A stretch of DNA of 18,074 bases from Bacteroidales bacterium (lineage in GTDB: Bacteria; Bacteroidota; Bacteroidia; Bacteroidales; UBA12077): positions 1 through 18,074 of the forward strand of contig DMBU01000118.1 of assembly GCA_003446015.1 (NCBI GenBank), in the 5' to 3' direction. Numbering within the stretch: the first letter of the stretch is position 1; every line of letters starts with the position of its first letter. The position numbers were made by a program, and so were the translations under genes. The notes under the pieces are model-generated. The model did no database searches. It worked only from the letters and a program-made list of their open reading frames with translations, and was not told the DNA's origin. Below are positions 7,737 through 14,210 of the stretch, piece after piece.

Positions 7737-8780
7737 ATGAAAAAGTCGTTAATTATCATTTTTATTGTATTTCTTTCAATTCAACTAAGCGCACAGATTG
7801 GGGGAACACACACCTACGATTTCCTTAATTTAATTAATTCGGCACGTGTTTCTTCTTTGGGTGGTGATGTAATTGCAATAAACGACAACGATTTTAATTT
7901 AACGTACCATAATCCAGCTTTACTTAACCCTGAAATGAACCATGACCTGGTTTTGAATTATGTAAATTATTTTACTGATATTAATTATGGCTATGCAGCT
8001 TATGCTACAAACATTAAAGATTACGGCATTTTCTCCGGAGGAATAGAATACATCAACTATGGAAAGTTTATTGCAGCGGATGAAAAGGGAATAGTAACAG
8101 GAGAATTCAAAGCTGCCGAATATGCTATTAACCTGATTTATTCACGAGCAATAGATAGTACTTTTCGTGTTGGAGTAAATGTAAAACCAATTATTTCAAC
8201 CCTGGAGAAATATACATCTTTAGGTTTGGCCGCCGATTTTGGTATAATTTATAATAAGCCCCGAAGTCTATTTACAGCTGCACTGGTAGTAAAAAACTTA
8301 GGAGCTCAATTAAAAGGATATACTGATGAAAGAGAATCACTCCCTTTTAATATTCAGTTAGGTATCTCGCAAAAACTAAAACATGCCCCCCTTCTGTTTT
8401 CAGTTACCTATGATCATCTTGAACAATGGGATTTAACCTACACCAAAACAGAAGATGCCTCTGGTTTGGACCCTATAACAGGAGAAGAACCTAAAGAATC
8501 AACCATCGATAAAATTGCTGACCAGTTTATGCGCCATATTATTCTGGGTGTAGAATTTAATCCGATTAATAATTTTTATGTTAGAGCTGGATATAACTAC
8601 CGTCGCCGACAAGAGATGCTCATAGAATCGAAAACATCGACCATTGGTTTCTCCTGGGGATTCGGAATAAAAATTTCAAAATTCCATTTAAGTTATGGAA
8701 GAGCAACTTATCATTTAGCAGGAGCTTCCGATCATTTTTCTATTAGTACTAACCTCGATAGTTTTAGAAAGAAACTTTAA
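7737..8780 (+). CDS. porQ: Type IX secretion system protein PorQ
   Basis: A 347-residue outer-membrane beta-barrel protein of the PorV/PorQ (FadL-like) group. Residues 1-19 form a signal peptide (MKKSLIIIFIVFLSIQLSA) with likely cleavage before QIGG. The mature start carries the PorQ-typical segments YDFLNLINSARVSSLGG, HNPALLNPEM and VNYVNYF-like strands, and GGIEYINYGKF follows. Alternating beta strands continue to the C terminus. PorQ is a component of the T9SS outer-membrane machinery that exports and attaches CTD-bearing cargo, so the organism should have T9SS cargo elsewhere. I chose ATG 7737; a TTG 15 bases upstream would overlap the promoter box and spoil the signal peptide. The order porQ-cmk-ispH is, as I recall, shared with other Bacteroidota such as Porphyromonas. 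Confidence 0.9.
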   Translation: MKKSLIIIFIVFLSIQLSAQIGGTHTYDFLNLINSARVSSLGGDVIAINDNDFNLTYHNPALLNPEMNHDLVLNYVNYFTDINYGYAAYATNIKDYGIFSGGIEYINYGKFIAADEKGIVTGEFKAAEYAINLIYSRAIDSTFRVGVNVKPIISTLEKYTSLGLAADFGIIYNKPRSLFTAALVVKNLGAQLKGYTDERESLPFNIQLGISQKLKHAPLLFSVTYDHLEQWDLTYTKTEDASGLDPITGEEPKESTIDKIADQFMRHIILGVEFNPINNFYVRAGYNYRRRQEMLIESKTSTIGFSWGFGIKISKFHLSYGRATYHLAGASDHFSISTNLDSFRKKL

Positions 8781-8800
8781 CAGATTTATTAAAACTCAAT

Positions 8801-8829
8801 ATCTAGCAGGTTATAAAAACCTGTTAGAT
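8801..8829. terminator. Hairpin after porQ, possible terminator or operator
   Basis: ATCTAGCAGGTT pairs with AACCTGTTAGAT over 12 base pairs (one G-T) around the loop ATAAA, starting 20 bases after the porQ stop. The tract that follows (CTCTTTATATTT) is only moderately T-rich. The right arm ends six bases before the TATATTTG box ahead of cmk, so it could also be a regulatory site. Confidence 0.55.
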
Positions 8830-8834
8830 CTCTT

Positions 8835-8842
8835 TATATTTG
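8835..8842 (+). promoter_or_regulatory. Distal Bacteroidota -7 box before cmk
   Basis: TATATTTG matches TAnnTTTG exactly and is followed by CCAA and an ATG at 8847. The distance from box to ATG is the same as in porQ. The ATG opens a 19-codon ORF, not cmk itself. Confidence 0.45.
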
Positions 8843-8846
8843 CCAA

Positions 8847-8906
8847 ATGAAATTTTTGGATTTACCTTTGATGCTCAATTTTGAAATTCATGATAAAATC
8901 AGATAA
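8847..8906 (+). CDS. Possible 19-codon leader ORF overlapping the cmk start
   Basis: An ATG four bases after an exact -7 box opens the frame MKFLDLPLMLNFEIHDKIR and stops at TAA 8904-8906, which is 17 bases inside cmk in another frame. If transcription starts at the distal box, this would be a leaderless small ORF whose translation reaches the cmk start region and could couple to or compete with it. There is no independent evidence that it is expressed. A second -7 box at 8863-8870 would bypass it. Confidence 0.25.
   Translation: MKFLDLPLMLNFEIHDKIR
8863..8870 (+). promoter_or_regulatory. Proximal Bacteroidota -7 box before cmk
   Basis: TACCTTTG matches TAnnTTTG exactly. It lies 28 bases downstream of the distal box and 19 bases before the preferred cmk ATG at 8890, a suitable distance for a short leader. 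Confidence 0.45.
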
Positions 8907-9588
8907 AAAAATAATAATTGCCATCGACGGCTACTCATCATCAGGGAAAAGCACTTTAGCCAAAGAGATTGCAAAAATCCTTAATTATAAATACATCGAT
9001 AGCGGAGCCATGTATAGGGCAGTTACTTTATTTGCGCTCAGAAATAATTTAATTCAGAATCACGAGGTAAATGAGAAGAAACTTCATGAGTTGATCGATA
9101 AAATTCATATTAACTTCAAGCTTAATCCTGAAAACAAAAGACAAGAAACCTATTTAAATAATGAAAACGTTGAAGAAGAAATTCGTAAGATGGAAGTTTC
9201 AAACAATGTTAGTTTCATAAGCAAAATAGGCTTTGTTCGTAAAAAAATGGTTCGTTTTCAGCAGGAAATGGGAAGCGAGAAAGGTATCGTAATGGATGGT
9301 AGAGACATTGGAACTGTTGTTTTCCCGAATGCAGAGTTAAAAATATTTATGAATGCCAAGGCGGAAGTACGAGCAGAACGAAGATATCTTGAATTAAAAG
9401 AAAATAATGTTGAAGTCAGCTTTGAAGAAATTCTCGAAAACGTTAAAAAACGAGATCACATTGACGAAACACGTGATGAAAGTCCATTAAAACGGGCTCA
9501 TGATTCAGTTGAATTAGATAACAGTAATCTGAACCGACAAGAACAATTAGACTGGATTATTGGTTTAGTTAAAGAACGAATAAATTAG
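8890..9588 (+). CDS. cmk: Cytidylate kinase (CMP/dCMP kinase)
   Basis: This enzyme phosphorylates CMP and dCMP with ATP in pyrimidine nucleotide synthesis in the cytosol. The 232-residue protein has the P-loop GYSSSGKS at 14-21, the CMP-site motif DSGAMYRA at 37-44, DGRDIGTVVFP at 136-146, and the lid segment RDHIDETRDESPLKRA (188-203), all typical of Cmk. I chose ATG 8890, which puts the usual few residues before KKIIIAIDG; the TTG at 8881 in the same frame would add three. The gene ends 11 bases before ispH and is transcribed with it. Two promoter boxes and a small leader ORF lie just upstream. Between residues 80 and 110 the NMP-binding domain is diverged but has family length. Confidence 0.93.
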   Translation: MIKSDKKIIIAIDGYSSSGKSTLAKEIAKILNYKYIDSGAMYRAVTLFALRNNLIQNHEVNEKKLHELIDKIHINFKLNPENKRQETYLNNENVEEEIRKMEVSNNVSFISKIGFVRKKMVRFQQEMGSEKGIVMDGRDIGTVVFPNAELKIFMNAKAEVRAERRYLELKENNVEVSFEEILENVKKRDHIDETRDESPLKRAHDSVELDNSNLNRQEQLDWIIGLVKERIN

Positions 9589-9599
9589 TTGAAAGAATC

Positions 9600-10478
9600 A
9601 TGAAAATTGAAATTGATAGTAATTCTGGTTTTTGTTTTGGTGTTGTAAATGCCATTCAGCTTGCAGAAATGGAGCTGGAAAAAAACGAAACATTATACTG
9701 TCTGGGTGATATTGTTCATAACAGTGCCGAAGTTGAGCGATTAAAAAAGATTGGATTAACCACAATTAATCATGAGCAGTTAAAAACGCTTAAAAATTGC
9801 AAAGTTCTTTTACGCGCACATGGAGAACCACCCGAAACTTACAAGATTGCTATTGAAAATAACATCCAGTTAATTGATGCTTCATGTCCTGTTGTTCTTA
9901 AACTTCAGAATAATATCAAATTAGGATTTGATACAATCTTAAAAAAAGACGGACAGGTTGTGATTTATGGTAAAGAAGGTCATGCCGAAGTAAATGGGTT
10001 GGTAGGCCAAACCAATGGAAAAGCAATTGTGATTGGTGGTATCGAAGATTTAAATAAAATTGATTTCTCAAAACCAGTTAATCTGTTTTCTCAAACTACA
10101 AAAAGCATTGAAGGCTTTTACGAAATTCAGAAAGAAATAAAAAATCGAATGATTAAAGCTCAGGGAACTGAAAATGTTGAGCTTATTTCAAACGACACGA
10201 TTTGCAGACAAGTATCGCACCGACAACCAAAATTGCATGAGTTTGTAAAAAAACACGATGTAATTGTTTTTGTTAGTGGACAGAAAAGTTCCAACGGGAA
10301 AATGCTTTACCAGGTTTGTAAAGATGAAAATCCAAACACCTATTTAGTTTCAGATGTTGATGAGTTAAATCCATCATGGTTTAAAAATATTGAATCAATT
10401 GGTATCTGTGGTGCCACTTCAACTCCGCGCTGGCTCATGGAAAAAGTTGCAAAAAAAATTGAGATACTTGTAGTTTAA
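9600..10478 (+). CDS. ispH: 4-hydroxy-3-methylbut-2-enyl diphosphate reductase (LytB)
   Basis: This is the last enzyme of the MEP isoprenoid pathway, reducing HMBPP to IPP and DMAPP with a 4Fe-4S cluster. The 292-residue protein has the three cluster cysteines C12 (GFCFGV), C96 (DASCPVV) and C202 (DTICRQV). Substrate-site residues also present are H40, H74 (RAHGEP), H128 and E130 (GHAEVNG), T167 (QTTKS), S231-N232 (KSSNGK) and S274 (GATSTP). It appears complete. It lies 11 bases downstream of cmk and 36 bases upstream of the GxxExxY gene, which may receive read-through transcription. Confidence 0.95.
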   Translation: MKIEIDSNSGFCFGVVNAIQLAEMELEKNETLYCLGDIVHNSAEVERLKKIGLTTINHEQLKTLKNCKVLLRAHGEPPETYKIAIENNIQLIDASCPVVLKLQNNIKLGFDTILKKDGQVVIYGKEGHAEVNGLVGQTNGKAIVIGGIEDLNKIDFSKPVNLFSQTTKSIEGFYEIQKEIKNRMIKAQGTENVELISNDTICRQVSHRQPKLHEFVKKHDVIVFVSGQKSSNGKMLYQVCKDENPNTYLVSDVDELNPSWFKNIESIGICGATSTPRWLMEKVAKKIEILVV

Positions 10479-10514
10479 ACTTTAAGATATATTATTTTAG
10501 AGTAAAAATCTTTA

Positions 10515-10895
10515 ATGACAGAAAACGAAATTGCTCATAAAATTGTTGGTGCTGCAATCGAAGTTCATAAATCTTTAGGCCCAGGTTTATTGGAAAGTGC
10601 ATATCAGGAATGTCTTGATTATAAGCTAACTCAGTTAGGTTTAAAAACCAAAAAAGAAAAACCAATGCCTTTGGTTTTTGAGGAAGTTAAGCTTGAATGC
10701 GGTTATAGAATAGATATTTTAGTTGAAGATAAAGTTGTAATTGAAATTAAAAGTGTTGAATCCATAAATGATGTTCATTTAGCACAGATTTTAACTTACA
10801 TGAGATTGGGCAATTACAAACTTGGATTGCTAATCAACTTTAACGTCTCCTTATTAAAGAATGGGATTAAACGAGTGATAAATGGCTCTTTATAA
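10515..10895 (+). CDS. GxxExxY family protein (PD-(D/E)XK nuclease-like)
   Basis: A 126-residue protein of the GxxExxY family. The name-giving motif is G24-L-L-E27-S-A-Y30 within GPGLLESAYQECL. The second half has D67 in YRIDILV, E77-x-K79 in VVIEIKSV, and Q91-x3-Y95 in HLAQILTYM. This D...ExK...QxxxY order fits the PD-(D/E)XK nuclease fold, and the C terminus has the usual INFN...NGIKRVIN pattern. The family is widespread and often multicopy, and its function is not established. Its TAA stop (10893-10895) is also the first part of a long imperfect palindrome, so gene and repeat abut without a gap. It sits between the housekeeping genes ispH and priA and looks like an inserted accessory unit. 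It could be an active nuclease acting on the repeat, but that is inference. Confidence 0.85.
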   Translation: MTENEIAHKIVGAAIEVHKSLGPGLLESAYQECLDYKLTQLGLKTKKEKPMPLVFEEVKLECGYRIDILVEDKVVIEIKSVESINDVHLAQILTYMRLGNYKLGLLINFNVSLLKNGIKRVINGSL

Positions 10896-10990
10896 CCACC
10901 ATGGACACTATGAATGCACAAAGGACACAAGCATTACTACTAAATTTCCTTTGTGAACATTGTGTAAACCATCGTGTACTTTGTGGTTAA
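10893..10990. repeat. Long imperfect palindrome with four 12-mer units
   Basis: The arms (about 10893-10930 and 10949-10990) are inverted complements at roughly 70 percent identity around a spacer of about 18 bases. The outer ends TAACCAC and GTGGTTA match perfectly. Each arm carries two related 12-mers: CACCATGGACAC (10897) and CACAAAGGACAC (10917) on the left; GTGAACATTGTG (10953) and GTGTACTTTGTG (10974) on the right. They are 20 and 21 bases apart. The element begins inside the stop codon of the GxxExxY gene and ends five bases before the priA -7 box. It resembles REP/MITE-type elements. Mobility is not shown. Confidence 0.7.
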
Positions 10991-10995
10991 AACTG

Positions 10996-11003
10996 TATTT
11001 TTG
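10996..11003 (+). promoter_or_regulatory. Bacteroidota -7 box for priA
   Basis: TATTTTTG matches TAnnTTTG exactly and lies 20 bases before the priA ATG at 11024. The expected -33 region falls within the right arm of the palindrome. Confidence 0.5.
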
Positions 11004-11023
11004 CTTTTCAATTATTATTATTC

Positions 11024-13501
11024 ATGAATATCAAACCTCAATTTGTAGATGTTATACTTCCCCTGCCTTTAAAGCAGTTGTTTACGTATGCCGTACCTGA
11101 AGATTTAATTAACCAGGTTGAAATTGGAAAACGAGTGATTGTTCAGTTTGGAGCAAGAAAAATATATACTGCAATTGTTTTTTCTATTCATCAGAATGCT
11201 CCGAAAGATTATAAAACCAAAGATATCGTTGAAGTCTTAGATGACAAGCCCATTGTAAACGAAATTCAACTCAAACTTTGGCAATGGATTGCAGATTATT
11301 ATATGTGTTCGGTTGGCGAAGTTTTTAAAGCAGCTCTACCATCAGGCTTGAAACTGGAAAGCGAAACCAAGGTTATTTATAATCCTGATTTGATAGATCA
11401 AAAGAAATTTAATTCAACAGAAACACTTATTCTCGATTTTCTGGCAAGTAAAAATATTGCAAGCATTGCGGAAATCTCAAGTGCTTTAAACCGAAAAGAT
11501 GCTCTCCCTGTTATTAAATCTTTGTTAGATAAAAAAGCTGTAATTCTTGAAGAGAAACTAAGAGATAACTATAAGCCTAAAACAGTAACTTACATTAAAC
11601 TCGATGATTCTGTTAAAAACGAGTTACAGTTAAATGAGATTTTCGATTCATTAAGTAAAGCCCACAAACAGCTTCACGTTTTAATGACCTATATAAAACT
11701 CTCAGGGAGTTTTATGAACAAAAAAACGGTTGAGGTAAAAAAACAAACACTAATTGAAGATTCTAAAACAAGTTCAGCTATAATTAAATCGCTCATTGAT
11801 AAGAGAATATTTACAGAATATGACAAAACGGTAAGTCGCTTAAATGAGTTGCAAAATGAGCAAACCGAAATAAAAAAATTATCTGAAGCACAGCAAACTG
11901 CTCATGATGAAATCCAAAAGCATTTCGAAGAAAAAGATGTTGTTTTATTGCATGGTGTAACTTCTAGCGGAAAAACGGAAATTTATATTCATCTCATAAA
12001 AGAACAACTTGATAAAGGCAAGCAGGTTTTATACCTGCTTCCGGAAATTGCCTTAACAACACAAATCATAAACCGACTAAAATCTGTTTTTGGGAATCGG
12101 GTCGGCATTTACCATTCAAGATTTAGTGATTCAGAACGCGTTGAAGTTTACAAAAATATCCTAAAGCCAAGCGATACACTTAAATATGATATTATACTTG
12201 GTGTACGCTCTTCACTCTTTTTGCCCTTTTCGAACCTGGGATTAATTCTTGTTGATGAAGAGCATGAAAACACATACAAACAATACGATCCGGCACCTCG
12301 TTATAATGCCCGGGATTGTTCTATGGTGTTGGCTCAAATGCATCAGGCAAAAGTATTGTTAGGAACAGCCACTCCATCTTTGGAGAGTTTTTTCAATGCC
12401 CGGTCGGGGAAATATGCACTGGTTCAATTAAGCACCCGATATCTGGACATAAAACTGCCGGAAATAGAGCTTGTCGATATTTTAAGAGCCAAAAAGAGAA
12501 AAGAAATGAAATCTCTATTCAGTCCTGCTCTTTTAGATAGTATCAAAGATTCACTTGCCATTGGCGAGCAGGTTATTTTATTTCAAAATCGTCGTGGCTT
12601 TGCTCCTTATCTTGAATGTGACGTGTGTGGATGGATTCCTTATTGCACCAACTGCGATGTGAGCATGACTTATCATAAACATCAAAACGAATTGGTTTGT
12701 CATTATTGCGGATATACTATTCGTTCGCCTAAAACATGTAAAGCTTGCGGAAATACTGCAATTCAAACTCGCGGTTTTGGAACAGAAAAAATCGAAGATG
12801 AAATCAACATCTTTTTTCCCGAGTCCAAAGTTGCCCGTATGGATTTAGATTCAACACGAAAGAAAGATGCATATCAAAATATTATTGGTGATTTTGAAGA
12901 TGGTAAAATCGATATTTTAATAGGAACCCAAATGGTTTCCAAAGGATTAGATTTCGACAATGTAAGTCTGGTAGGGATCTTAAATGCCGACAGCATGCTC
13001 AACTACCCCGATTTTCGTGCATTTGAAAGAAGTTTTCAGCTTATGGCCCAGGTAAGTGGTCGTGCCGGAAGAAAAAACAAACAAGGGAAAGTTGTAATCC
13101 AAACGAGCAATCCGGCTCATCCAATTTTACAATTTGTATTAGATAATAAGTTCGAAGAGATGTATAAATCGCAACTGTTGGAACGAAAAAAATTTAAGTA
13201 TCCTCCTTTTTACAAACTGATAACCATAAGTATTCGACATAAGAATTCTGAGATTACCAATAAGGCTGCGCATCAGCTTGGAGTTAATTTAAGGAAGGTT
13301 TTTGGGAAAAGAATTCTTGGTCCTGAACCTCCGGTAATAGCGCGAATACAAAATAACTATATCCAAAATATTCTGTTAAAAATTGAACGGGAGCGATCAT
13401 ATCAAAAAGCAAAACAATTGCTAAATGAGCAAATAACAAATTTGATCACAACAGATAATTTTAAAACTATTCATATATCTATTGATGTTGATCCGGTATA
13501 G
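11024..13501 (+). CDS. priA: Primosomal protein N' (replication restart helicase PriA)
   Basis: An 825-residue superfamily 2 helicase that recognises stalled forks and starts DnaB reloading. The N-terminal 3'-binding domain begins with PQFVDVILPLPLKQLFTYAVP. The Walker A motif GVTSSGKT is at 311-318 and the DEEH box at 411-414. Next come GTATPSLES and a zinc-binding cysteine cluster from about residue 532 (CDVCG, CTNC, CHYCG, CKACG, four pairs as expected). Helicase motifs near GTQMVSKGLDFD and QVSGRAGR complete the core. Length and domain order are normal and there is no sign of damage. It follows the GxxExxY gene and its palindrome and has its own promoter box. Confidence 0.96.
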   Translation: MNIKPQFVDVILPLPLKQLFTYAVPEDLINQVEIGKRVIVQFGARKIYTAIVFSIHQNAPKDYKTKDIVEVLDDKPIVNEIQLKLWQWIADYYMCSVGEVFKAALPSGLKLESETKVIYNPDLIDQKKFNSTETLILDFLASKNIASIAEISSALNRKDALPVIKSLLDKKAVILEEKLRDNYKPKTVTYIKLDDSVKNELQLNEIFDSLSKAHKQLHVLMTYIKLSGSFMNKKTVEVKKQTLIEDSKTSSAIIKSLIDKRIFTEYDKTVSRLNELQNEQTEIKKLSEAQQTAHDEIQKHFEEKDVVLLHGVTSSGKTEIYIHLIKEQLDKGKQVLYLLPEIALTTQIINRLKSVFGNRVGIYHSRFSDSERVEVYKNILKPSDTLKYDIILGVRSSLFLPFSNLGLILVDEEHENTYKQYDPAPRYNARDCSMVLAQMHQAKVLLGTATPSLESFFNARSGKYALVQLSTRYLDIKLPEIELVDILRAKKRKEMKSLFSPALLDSIKDSLAIGEQVILFQNRRGFAPYLECDVCGWIPYCTNCDVSMTYHKHQNELVCHYCGYTIRSPKTCKACGNTAIQTRGFGTEKIEDEINIFFPESKVARMDLDSTRKKDAYQNIIGDFEDGKIDILIGTQMVSKGLDFDNVSLVGILNADSMLNYPDFRAFERSFQLMAQVSGRAGRKNKQGKVVIQTSNPAHPILQFVLDNKFEEMYKSQLLERKKFKYPPFYKLITISIRHKNSEITNKAAHQLGVNLRKVFGKRILGPEPPVIARIQNNYIQNILLKIERERSYQKAKQLLNEQITNLITTDNFKTIHISIDVDPV

Positions 13502-13564
13502 AAGGGATAAAAGACAAAAGTAAAAAGATAAAAAAATTGAGAAGACACTTTCAAACAGATTGGC

Positions 13565-13572
13565 TATTTTTG
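13565..13572 (+). promoter_or_regulatory. Bacteroidota -7 box for the FMN-binding protein
   Basis: TATTTTTG matches TAnnTTTG exactly and lies 26 bases before the ATG at 13599. The preceding intergenic stretch from 13502 to 13543 is strongly purine-rich on the plus strand. Confidence 0.5.
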
Positions 13573-13598
13573 ACTTTAAATAATTCAAGCATTTAATT

Positions 13599-14006
13599 AT
13601 GAAATTTAAACAGTTAATTCCTTATATACTTGTTTTTATTACTTCATTTCTAATTACACCTGTTGCAATAACAAGTTTTGTGAGAAAGGCAAATGAGAAT
13701 GCAAAAGAGTATGTTCGTAATTTTACTCCATTCACATCTAATTTGCCAAATGGAAGTTACGAAGGGAAATATAAAGCATTTGGAATGATAACCATGTCGA
13801 AAGTTCAATTTGAGATTGAAGATGGACTCGTTAAAAGCATTAATTTCATCAAAATGTTTCATTCACCCGGCAGTATTTATAAGGAAAACATTGAAACACA
13901 AATAAAACAAACCCAAAAGTTAGAAGTTGATGCGATAACAGGTGCTACACGTACCAGCAACTTTGCAAAGGCTGCAATAAAAGATGCTGTAGAAAAGAAA
14001 AAGTAA
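13599..14006 (+). CDS. Membrane-anchored FMN-binding domain protein
   Basis: A 135-residue protein with one N-terminal hydrophobic anchor (about 6-27) followed by an FMN-binding domain like those of RnfG and NqrC. The flavinylation motif DAITGATRTS is at 111-120, so T117 would receive FMN covalently from an ApbE flavin transferase. The segment NLPNGSYEGKYKAFG is a typical domain start. The domain would face the periplasm and carry electrons. No ApbE or Rnf/Nqr subunit is in the window, so its partners must lie elsewhere. Translation ends about 175 bases before a bidirectional terminator. Confidence 0.82.
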   Translation: MKFKQLIPYILVFITSFLITPVAITSFVRKANENAKEYVRNFTPFTSNLPNGSYEGKYKAFGMITMSKVQFEIEDGLVKSINFIKMFHSPGSIYKENIETQIKQTQKLEVDAITGATRTSNFAKAAIKDAVEKKK

Positions 14007-14061
14007 TATAAAGTTTTGCAATATTTTATTCCCTATTTTTATGTTTACCTAAATAAAAAAA

Positions 14062-14133
14062 TCATGTAAAAACTAATCCCAATAGTATTAATCCTGATAA
14101 TGATACTAAAGCAAGCAATAAAGTTTTTAGCAT
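14062..14133 (-). CDS. Possible 23-residue hydrophobic small protein
   Basis: A short ATG-started frame encodes 23 residues, almost all hydrophobic after MLKT, enough for one membrane helix (LLLALVSLSGLILLGLVF). It lies in the gap between the FMN-binding gene and the terminator shared with the kinase, on the minus strand just downstream of that terminator. No exact TAnnTTTG box or ribosome binding site is seen. Small hydrophobic proteins near FMN-binding genes are, as I recall, found in other Bacteroidota, but I cannot confirm homology. It may be a chance ORF. Confidence 0.3.
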   Translation of the reverse strand: MLKTLLLALVSLSGLILLGLVFT

Positions 14134-14181
14134 AACTGCTGCATACAAATTTGGAAAATAAGAACTGCTTTCGATAAAAAT

Positions 14182-14210
14182 AAAAAAGATCTCAGGTTGA
14201 GATCTTTTTT
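14182..14210. terminator. Bidirectional intrinsic terminator
   Basis: AAAAAAGATCTC pairs perfectly with GAGATCTTTTTT over 12 base pairs around the loop AGGTT, with A and T tracts on both sides. It serves the plus-strand FMN-binding gene and the minus-strand histidine kinase, whose TAA stop (14212-14210) overlaps its edge. It is the strongest terminator in the window. Confidence 0.85.

Noticed and set aside
10893..10990. The palindrome as a CRISPR array or a plain terminator
   Set aside because: There are no regularly repeated spacers, the arms are imperfect with a long spacer, and no T tract follows the stem.
12578..12766. A minus-strand frame of 62 codons
   Set aside because: It is antisense to the zinc-binding region of priA and is a shadow of that conserved gene.
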